A stretch of DNA of 5,175 nucleotides from an uncultured Bacteroidota bacterium (GTDB lineage Bacteria > Bacteroidota > Bacteroidia > UBA7662). Under the pieces are notes generated by a model. That model had not been told where the DNA came from, made no database searches, and saw only the letters and a list, made by a program, of their open reading frames with translations. This document shows positions 1 to 5,175 of this stretch, piece by piece; position 1 is the first letter of the stretch; each line of letters begins with the position of its first letter. The stretch spans positions 1-5,175 of the forward strand of contig CAIVQI010000128.1 of NCBI GenBank assembly GCA_903908015.1, given 5' to 3'. Both the position numbers and the translations under genes were made by a program.

Positions 1-396
1 CGGTGCAGTGGGGTTTGCCCAACCCGAACCGGGGAGATGGGTCCGCGTGAGGGTGTTCGGTCTGGGTTTGTGGTTGGCACGCCAGACGAGGCCGCGCATT
101 ATCCTTGTACACGTTGTGGTGCATGCAGTGTGGTTTGTCCGGTCGGCATCCCTATTCATCGAATGATGGCATGGAAGCAAGTACAACTAGCTGCCCGCGG
201 GGAACATGATGCAGAATTGAAAGACTGGCAAACATGGAGGAAAGCCATGCTGGGCGAAGGTTGGTTAGGGATGTTTGGGTTTGACCAAAAGGCGCCATCG
301 ATGCTGCGCTGCCAAATGCCAGGAACTCCAGAGTTGTGGCCGCCCGCTGAGAAGTCTTTCTCGAGGCGGCGGGCGATGGGACAAAAAAAATCTTAA
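1..396 (+). CDS. Two-[4Fe-4S]-cluster protein, LutB/LldF-like, C-terminal part (5' end outside window)
   Basis: Frame 1 is open from the first base to the TAA at 394-396, so the gene begins upstream; the ATG at 37 is internal. A complete ferredoxin-type motif, CTRCGACSVVCP, is encoded at 106-141. The last two cysteines and proline of an earlier motif (CSGVCP) are at 4-21, giving two [4Fe-4S] sites. After the second motif, IPIHRMM resembles the IPLHxLL that follows cluster 2 in LutB. A tryptophan-rich stretch and the ending PPAEKSFSRRR also recall LutB C-termini. The chain ends about 85 residues after cluster 2 with no CCG domains, which argues against GlpC, GlcF and HdrD. LutB is known to carry electrons in cytoplasmic L-lactate oxidation to pyruvate. 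The 28-residue gap between clusters is shorter than I expect for LutB (about 45), so the iron-sulfur assignment is firm but the family is not. The E1 gene follows after 4 bases. Confidence 0.8.
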   Translation, partial: RCSGVCPTRTGEMGPREGVRSGFVVGTPDEAAHYPCTRCGACSVVCPVGIPIHRMMAWKQVQLAARGEHDAELKDWQTWRKAMLGEGWLGMFGFDQKAPSMLRCQMPGTPELWPPAEKSFSRRRAMGQKKS

Positions 397-400
397 TTCA

Positions 401-2377
401 ATGAAATTCGATAAAAAAGATTTTAGTACAGAAGAATTATTGAGGCTCTATTCTGCGATTCTGCTGCCGCGCATGATCGAGGAGAAAATGCTCGTGCTCT
501 TGCGTCAAGGTAAAGTGAGTAAGTGGTTTTCCGGAATCGGACAGGAGGCCATCGCCGTAGGGGCCACTTTAGCATTGCATCCCAACGAATATATCATGCC
601 CTTGCACCGGAATTTGGGCGTTTTTACATCGCGACAGATGCCGCTCGACACCTTGTTTGCCCAGCTCCAAGGAAAAGAATCGGGATTTAGTAGGGGTAGG
701 GAGCGGTCGTTTCATTTTGGAAGCCAGGCCCATCACATTGTGGGCATGATCTCCCATTTGGGCCCGCAATTGGCTTTGGCCAGTGGAACGGCTTTGGCAG
801 CGAAATTGGACAAGCAACCCAAAGTTTCTTTGGCATTCACCGGCGATGGCGGAACATCAGAGGGTGATTTCCATGAAGCCTTGAATGTCGCTGCTGTTTG
901 GGAATTACCCGTCATTTTTCTCATTGAAAACAATGGATATGGGCTGTCGACCCCATCTTCTGATCAGTTTCGTTGCAAAAGTTTCGTTGATAAAGGCATT
1001 GGCTACGGAATGGAAGCGCTGCAGGTCGATGGCAATAACGTGCTCGAGGTTCACCGAACGGTGAAGGAGCTCGCCGAATCGATGCGCCAGAAGCCGCGCC
1101 CAGTGCTTTTGGAATGCATGACCTTCCGAATGCGTGGACATGAAGAGGCTTCAGGCGTCAAGTATGTGCCCAGGGAACTTATAGAAACTTGGGCCAAACG
1201 CGACCCGGTGGAACGATATGAAGCGTATTTGATGGAGCAAGGAATCTTAAGTGTGGGAATACGCGATGAATTCAGGAGCCGTCATCAGTCGGAAATTGAT
1301 AAGGCCTTGAAAAAGGTATTTGCAGAGCCCGAGGTTCAGCCGAATTGGGATACAGAATACGCTGCCGTTTATGCCCCATTCAACGATCATGGAACAGAGG
1401 AGGCGCCATCAACAACGCGGGAATTAAGGTTTGTGGATGCTGTTCAGGAGGGGTTGGGCGAGGCGATGAAACGGCATGATGGATTGGTGTTGATGGGACA
1501 AGACATAGCGGGTTACGGCGGTGTGTTTAAGGTGACCGAGGGATTATTGGATCGCTTTGGACCGGATCGCGTACGCAATACGCCACTTTGCGAATCGGCG
1601 ATCATTGGTGCGGCCTTGGGTCTCTCTATTGCAGGTAAGAAAGCCATGGTAGAGATGCAATTTGCGGATTTCGTTACGGCAGGTTTCAACCAGATTGTGA
1701 ATAATCTGGCGAAAATTCACTATCGATGGGGACAAAACGCGGATGTTGTGGTGAGGATGCCAACCGGCGCCGGCGTTGGTGCTGGTCCGTTTCATTCGCA
1801 GTCGAATGAAGCCTGGTTTTTTCATACACCCGGACTAAAAATAGTGTATCCCTCCACACCCGCAGACGCCAAAGGATTATTGCTGACGGCGTTTGAGGAC
1901 CCCAATCCTTATTTGTTTTTTGAGCATAAAGCGCTCTATCGTTCCATTTCCGGTCCGGTACCTGAAGAATATTATACCATTCCCGTTGGGAAGGCTCGCG
2001 TGGTGCGAACGGGAGCGGATGCAACCATCGTTACCTACGGAATGGGGGTTCATTGGGCCCTTGAAGCCATCAAGGAACTGGGCTGCGATGTTGAATTGGT
2101 TGATTTGCGTACCCTCTTGCCTTGGGATCAGCACACAGTGCTCAACTCGGTGCGGAAGACGGGGCGTGTTATTGTAGTACATGAAGACTGCCTGACGGGA
2201 GGGATTGGCGGAGAGATCGCTGCAGTAATCGCGGAACAGGCTTTTCGCTACTTAGATGCGCCGGTGATGCGCCACGGCGCCATGGACACGCCAGTTCCTT
2301 TTGCGCTCAGTTTGGAACAACAATTCCTCGGGGTAGATCGCTTTAAATTCAAATTAAAAGCCCTACTCGATTACTGA
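401..2377 (+). CDS. Fused E1 alpha/beta 2-oxoacid dehydrogenase, branched-chain (2-oxoisovalerate) type
   Basis: This 658-residue protein is a thiamine-diphosphate E1 that decarboxylates a 2-oxoacid and passes the acyl group to a lipoyl E2. The alpha half (about 1-330) has GQEA at 47-50, GRERSFHFG at 99-107, the ThDP/Mg motif GDGGTSEGDF from 148 to N177-N178, and the active-site-loop His247. The beta half (about 338-658) has the cofactor glutamate E398 in TPLCESAIIGAALG, His465 in GPFHSQSNEAWF, and a transketolase C-terminal domain ending in TPVPFA. ENNGYGLSTPSSDQFR resembles branched-chain E1 more than pyruvate E1, but substrate choice is inferred. Single-chain alpha-beta fusions of about this length are common in Bacteroidota. 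I chose ATG 401: the frame is open upstream to an ATG at 275, but that extension overlaps the iron-sulfur gene by 122 bases and adds residues unlike any E1 N-terminus. No E2, E3 or regulator is visible nearby. Confidence 0.93.
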   Translation: MKFDKKDFSTEELLRLYSAILLPRMIEEKMLVLLRQGKVSKWFSGIGQEAIAVGATLALHPNEYIMPLHRNLGVFTSRQMPLDTLFAQLQGKESGFSRGRERSFHFGSQAHHIVGMISHLGPQLALASGTALAAKLDKQPKVSLAFTGDGGTSEGDFHEALNVAAVWELPVIFLIENNGYGLSTPSSDQFRCKSFVDKGIGYGMEALQVDGNNVLEVHRTVKELAESMRQKPRPVLLECMTFRMRGHEEASGVKYVPRELIETWAKRDPVERYEAYLMEQGILSVGIRDEFRSRHQSEIDKALKKVFAEPEVQPNWDTEYAAVYAPFNDHGTEEAPSTTRELRFVDAVQEGLGEAMKRHDGLVLMGQDIAGYGGVFKVTEGLLDRFGPDRVRNTPLCESAIIGAALGLSIAGKKAMVEMQFADFVTAGFNQIVNNLAKIHYRWGQNADVVVRMPTGAGVGAGPFHSQSNEAWFFHTPGLKIVYPSTPADAKGLLLTAFEDPNPYLFFEHKALYRSISGPVPEEYYTIPVGKARVVRTGADATIVTYGMGVHWALEAIKELGCDVELVDLRTLLPWDQHTVLNSVRKTGRVIVVHEDCLTGGIGGEIAAVIAEQAFRYLDAPVMRHGAMDTPVPFALSLEQQFLGVDRFKFKLKALLDY

Positions 2378-2424
2378 TTTTTGCTCAAAAAAAGTTATTT
2401 TGTGCCCTCGATTTATAAAAACGG
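2378..2424. other. AT-rich intergenic leader between E1 and the secreted-protein gene
   Basis: This 47-base gap is very AT-rich, with a T5 run at 2378-2382, an A7 run at 2387-2393 and ATAAAAA just before the ATG. There is no purine-rich Shine-Dalgarno at the usual distance, as is common in Bacteroidota, where A-rich leaders often serve for initiation. A TTATTTTG at 2395-2402 is close to the Bacteroidota -7 consensus TAnnTTTG, but no -33 TTTG lies at the right distance. Whether the third gene has its own promoter or is read through from the E1 gene cannot be decided from the sequence. Confidence 0.4.
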
Positions 2425-2493
2425 ATGAAACAACTTCTACGATTCACCATAATAGCTTCATTGGTGGCCATTTCGGCCCTTAGAGCCGTCGCT
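2425..2493 (+). other. Sec signal peptide of the large secreted protein
   Basis: Residues 1-23 show a positively charged start (K2, R6), a hydrophobic core from F7 to L19, and a signal peptidase I site AVA before Q24. There is no cysteine after the cleavage site, so it is not a lipoprotein signal. Export to the periplasm is therefore well supported; crossing the outer membrane by type IX secretion is inferred only from the domain style. Confidence 0.85.
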
Positions 2494-5175
2494 CAGCCCA
2501 TCAATTTGCCCCCGGGTGTAACGCTTCGATATTTTACCTCATTTGAGAATCCCAATCCGTTTAATCTCACCACTCCAGTAGGAAATCCGGGTTTTACCGT
2601 TGAAACCTCTTTGTCATTTCCCACAAATGCAGGTCAATCTGTTCGGGGGCGTATGGGGGTAGGCCAAAGCAGCACACTCACCACCAGTACGTTTTCCACC
2701 CTCGGGCAATTTAAGGTCTGGCTTGACTTTGCGCACATTGCCAAAATAGAGCAAATTGACTCTGCGGTGATTCAATACTCCCTCAATAACGGAACAACTT
2801 GGACAAACCTTACAGGCCAAACTTGCCGCTACTTCGGTGCTTCGTCTTATTTCCGAACCGCCAATAAGTTTACCCAGCAGGCTTATCCGGTAGAATGGCA
2901 ATTGGCGAATACGGGCGCGATTCCCCAGAATAACGCTACATGGTGGAAAAATGAGCGGTTTGATATTTCGCTCGCTGTGGGCAATCAGTCCAACGTCATG
3001 TTGCGTTTCTTTATGTCGGATCGGAACAACAATGCCATGGGGTCTCCCAGCGCTGCATATGGCTGGTTACTCGACAGCATTTTAGTGACCTCGGCATTTT
3101 CTGAGTTAATTCCACCGTTGATTACCCATACGCCGATTACGGGATTACAATTCAACATCGCACAAACCATCACGGCCACGGTTCGTGATAGTTTTGGATG
3201 CGATTCAACAGGAATTGCAGATGTGTGGTTGTTCTACAAGAGAAACTCAGGTTCGCTCGATTCGTTGGTGATGAACCGAACAGGAACTACCCTCAACTGG
3301 ACCCGTGCGTTGGACACGAGCAGGGTGGCAGATGGAGATACAGTTCGATATTTTATACGCGCTAAGGATTCATCGCCATCAGGAAACATAAAATATTTCC
3401 CCAATCAGGTGAACCCGGGCGACAGTTTCATCACCTATTTAGCCTCCTTTTTTCCGACCATCGGCAGTCATACAGCCATTCAAGGGCAGCAGTTTTCGCC
3501 AGGTCCTTTTGCCATCACAGCCAATTTCACCGATGCTTCAGGTATTGATTCAGCCATTTTGAACTACCGGATCAATCAAGGGCCATGGATTAAAACGAGA
3601 ATGCTCTCCGTGGGCAGTAATAATTTCCGAGACACCATACGAACAATCGATGGAGATACGGTACGCTATTACTTGGAGGCTGTTGATAACTCGCCTCGTC
3701 GTTTTCGGGCGTTTCTTCCCATCCGTAACCTATCGCCCGATACTGCCTGGCTGTTTATTGCCTCAGGTCCTCCCGATGTCACATGGCCTCAGTCCTCCAA
3801 TCAATGTGATGTGTTTTTGGGCTCTATTTTTTCCTACGGCCCGTTCACCATCGGTCTGAAGGCACTCGATGGTTCAGGCATCGATACAGCCATTTTGTTT
3901 TACAAGGTTAACCAAGGACCATGGTTGCAAGCAGGAATGACCCGCAATACGGTGGCCAACGCCTATTGTAACTGGCAAGGAACGATTAGTCCAACCGTCA
4001 CCAACTTGGATACGGTATTCTATTATGCGCGCGTGCAAGATGCTTCTGTCCGCAACAACTTCACCATCTCGCCTTCAGCTACATCCCCCCGTTTCTTTAT
4101 CACACTAGGCCCTACCACGCTGCCATATGCCGACAATTTTGATGTAAGTGATCTGTGGACGGGCTACATCGCCAGTGGCTCAGTAACGAACCCAGCACTC
4201 ACTTTGGGTGGATGGAACCGGGGAACCCCTGCCAAAAGCATCATCAATTCCGCTCGTTCCACCCCGAATGCGTGGGTGACTGGTGCTTTGAATGCCGACT
4301 ATCCGGCCAATTCCTGGTATGTTCTGGAGTCGCCCGTTTTTACGTTTGCGCAAGCGCAAAACATGATTTTGTCGTTCTGGCAGCGGCGGGAGATTGGCGC
4401 TGGAGATGGGTTTTGGATTGAATATACGATCAACCCCAATAGTGTGCCGCCTACATGGACAAAACTTGGCAATTCCTCTGCCACCGATACCAACCAGACC
4501 AACTGGTACAGTGTGGCGGATGTTGCTGGCCTAACAGGCGCAACCGGTGGTGCATGGGCCGGTAGTTCTAATGGTTGGGTGCGTTCCGAACGTCGGTTGA
4601 GCGAAAGCAATCTACAAGGCACGAACCGTCCGATCCCGAATGACAAGGTGAAGTTTCGTTTTGTGTTTCGTTCTAATGCTACGGCCCAGGCCAATGGGGT
4701 GGCCATCGACGACATCAGCATCACCTTCCCGCCCTTGGTTGACCTGGCAGTCACCTCCATTGCTTCAAATTCTGCGAATCTCCCCGTTTCGATCGCCAAC
4801 AACAACTTCCAGCGGATTGCGGGTGATAACCTGGTGTTGTTCTCGCGTTTTAGAAATTTTGGGCGCTCTGTAATTGACACCATCATACCCGTTGTCGTGG
4901 AGCTTGGTACCTACCGCGACACTACATACATCAACACACGAATTAATCCGAATGCATTTGGTCCGTCTTTCACCACCGCATTCCGACTCGATACCATTCC
5001 AAGTGTACCTGAGGGATGGTTCACGGTGCGTATTTATTCATTGTTTCCCAATGATGAGAATTTGACCAACGACACGCTGTCGGTGCAGATGTATGGCGTT
5101 CCACTCCGTACAGTAGGTTATCTGGATAATTTTGATGGTCCTGTCGATGAATGGATGACGATTCCGGTAGGTACG
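2425..5175 (+). CDS. Large secreted modular beta-sandwich protein (3' end outside window)
   Basis: The frame runs 917 codons from ATG 2425 to the window end with no stop; an in-frame TAA at 2416-2418 makes this ATG the first possible start. Residues 1-23 are a signal peptide. In order follow a jelly-roll/MAM-like domain (about 36-222, ending GWLLDSILV), three related Ig/Fn3-like repeats (about 231-345, 346-450 and 451-563), a second jelly-roll-like domain (about 566-770, opening LPYADNF and ending GVAIDDISI), a CARDB-like Ig domain (about 773-891, DLAVTSI to NDTLSV), and the start of a third jelly-roll-like domain (LDNFDGPVDEW, 900-910). No catalytic motif is seen. Asn, Thr and Ser are abundant and there are only four cysteines. 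This architecture is typical of Bacteroidota surface or released proteins that end in a type IX sorting domain, but that end is not visible. Adhesion or carbohydrate binding is a guess. The exact gene is not recognised. Confidence 0.9.
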   Translation, partial: MKQLLRFTIIASLVAISALRAVAQPINLPPGVTLRYFTSFENPNPFNLTTPVGNPGFTVETSLSFPTNAGQSVRGRMGVGQSSTLTTSTFSTLGQFKVWLDFAHIAKIEQIDSAVIQYSLNNGTTWTNLTGQTCRYFGASSYFRTANKFTQQAYPVEWQLANTGAIPQNNATWWKNERFDISLAVGNQSNVMLRFFMSDRNNNAMGSPSAAYGWLLDSILVTSAFSELIPPLITHTPITGLQFNIAQTITATVRDSFGCDSTGIADVWLFYKRNSGSLDSLVMNRTGTTLNWTRALDTSRVADGDTVRYFIRAKDSSPSGNIKYFPNQVNPGDSFITYLASFFPTIGSHTAIQGQQFSPGPFAITANFTDASGIDSAILNYRINQGPWIKTRMLSVGSNNFRDTIRTIDGDTVRYYLEAVDNSPRRFRAFLPIRNLSPDTAWLFIASGPPDVTWPQSSNQCDVFLGSIFSYGPFTIGLKALDGSGIDTAILFYKVNQGPWLQAGMTRNTVANAYCNWQGTISPTVTNLDTVFYYARVQDASVRNNFTISPSATSPRFFITLGPTTLPYADNFDVSDLWTGYIASGSVTNPALTLGGWNRGTPAKSIINSARSTPNAWVTGALNADYPANSWYVLESPVFTFAQAQNMILSFWQRREIGAGDGFWIEYTINPNSVPPTWTKLGNSSATDTNQTNWYSVADVAGLTGATGGAWAGSSNGWVRSERRLSESNLQGTNRPIPNDKVKFRFVFRSNATAQANGVAIDDISITFPPLVDLAVTSIASNSANLPVSIANNNFQRIAGDNLVLFSRFRNFGRSVIDTIIPVVVELGTYRDTTYINTRINPNAFGPSFTTAFRLDTIPSVPEGWFTVRIYSLFPNDENLTNDTLSVQMYGVPLRTVGYLDNFDGPVDEWMTIPVGT
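2530..3090 (+). other. N-terminal jelly-roll / MAM-like domain (residues about 36-222)
   Basis: The segment opens with an aromatic-rich strand (YFTSFENP) and includes IQYSLNNGTTWTNLTG, the 'observed strand plus sNnGtTWt' turn seen in Bacteroidota jelly-roll modules. It closes with a strand pattern of the form FDISLAVG, VMLRFFMSD and GWLLDSILV, the last matching the usual G-aa-D-[DS]-I ending of MAM-like domains. These domains bind proteins or sugars in known cases; the ligand here is unknown. C134 is its only cysteine. Confidence 0.6.
3115..4113 (+). repeat. Three tandem Ig/Fn3-like protein repeats, about 105-118 residues each
   Basis: Three consecutive modules align on two landmarks. The first is GIADVWLFYK (263-272), GIDSAILNYR (373-382) and GIDTAILFYK (485-494). 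The second is DTVRYFIRAKD (305-315), DTVRYYLEAVD (411-421) and DTVFYYARVQD (529-539). Modules two and three also share NQGPW at 384-388 and 496-500. The DNA at 3538-3588 and 3874-3924 is identical at 39 of 51 positions by my count, without gaps. This fits duplication of one module within the gene, with the first copy more diverged. The fold is inferred from the Y-x-x-x-A/V-x-D strand pattern near each module end. Confidence 0.8.
4120..4734 (+). other. Second jelly-roll / MAM-like domain (residues about 566-770)
   Basis: The module begins LPYADNFDVSDLW and continues with GGWNRGTP, NAWVTG, and YVLESPVF, then ILSFWQRREIGAGDGFWIEY, NWYSV, KFRFVFRSN and GVAIDDISI. This succession (nFD...W, W..G.P, naW.Tg, SP.f, lsFw, dG..i.y, nWY, +fRF.f.S, G.aiDDI.i) is what I associate with MAM-like modules in secreted Bacteroidota peptidases and adhesins. 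No metal or catalytic site is evident. It follows the Ig-like repeats directly. Confidence 0.65.
4741..5100 (+). other. CARDB-like Ig domain (residues about 773-892)
   Basis: It starts with DLAVTSIAS, has a central FSRFRNFG strand like the v.V.N.G core of CARDB (adhesion-related Ig-like) domains, and ends with NDENLTNDTLSVQMYG, the usual D.N..NDT closing strand. CARDB modules act as spacers or cell-adhesion units in surface proteins. The call rests on motif pattern alone. Confidence 0.55.
5122..5175 (+). other. Start of a third jelly-roll-like module, cut by the window end
   Basis: Residues 900-910 (LDNFDGPVDEW) repeat the opening of the second jelly-roll-like module (ADNFDVSDLW, 569-578). 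This suggests that the jelly-roll plus CARDB pair is repeated beyond the window. Only 18 codons are visible, so this is a weak call. Confidence 0.45.

Noticed and set aside
275..400. Upstream in-frame ATG that would extend the E1 by 42 residues
   Set aside because: It overlaps the iron-sulfur coding region in another frame, and the added residues are arginine- and cysteine-rich and unlike E1 N-termini. ATG 401 gives the natural start, 4 bases after the previous stop.
1686..2024. 112-codon - strand frame, with other short frames on both strands inside the E1 gene
   Set aside because: They are opposite or out of frame with the E1 beta half, which has conserved motifs throughout.
2378..2393. 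Possible terminator hairpin TTTTT-GCTC-AAAAA after the E1 stop
   Set aside because: The stem is five A-T pairs only, with no GC and no following U-tract, so it is too weak to call a terminator.
2380..2402. Bacteroidota-type promoter (TTTG at 2380-2383, TTATTTTG at 2395-2402)
   Set aside because: The spacing between the two elements is 11 bases, against about 19-21 in the consensus, and the -7 box has a mismatch at its conserved A.
4299..4886. 195-codon open frame on the - strand
   Set aside because: It lies wholly opposite the large secreted-protein gene, whose frame shows coherent domains here. The antisense translation has no recognisable motif.
2401..5175. Signs of a defence system, mobile element or CRISPR array in the second half
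   Set aside because: The repeats are protein-module duplications in one open frame; there are no short direct repeats with spacers, terminal inverted repeats or transposase motifs.

Overview
The window reads as a chromosomal piece from a member of the Bacteroidota. Three things point there. The E1 dehydrogenase has its alpha and beta subunits fused in one chain. A very large secreted multidomain beta-sandwich protein resembles type IX secretion cargo. The leaders upstream of start codons are A-rich with no clear Shine-Dalgarno sequence. The assignment comes from gene types, not from a marker gene. All three genes lie on the + strand and two are cut by the window edges.

Layout. Positions 1-396 hold the C-terminal part of a protein with two [4Fe-4S] clusters, most like LutB/LldF (the iron-sulfur subunit of the LutABC L-lactate oxidation complex). 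Four bases later, at 401-2377, comes a complete 658-residue fused E1 alpha/beta 2-oxoacid dehydrogenase, most like the branched-chain (2-oxoisovalerate) type. After a 47-base AT-rich gap, a reading frame opens at 2425 and stays open to the last base (917 codons). It encodes a protein with a signal peptide and a string of modules: jelly-roll-like domain, three related Ig/Fn3-like repeats, a second jelly-roll-like domain, a CARDB-like Ig domain, and the first residues of a third jelly-roll-like domain.

How they fit together. The first two genes are close enough to be one transcript with coupled translation, and both suggest 2-oxoacid/lactate metabolism. The E1 makes an acyl group for a lipoyl E2 that is not in the window. 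The third gene is unrelated in function: it is exported and probably sits on the surface or is released, and its C-terminus, where a sorting signal would be expected, is outside the window.

No RNA gene, insertion sequence, CRISPR array, origin or convincing terminator was seen. The window looks mostly like ordinary Bacteroidota gene content. The part least explained by known families is the large modular secreted protein.
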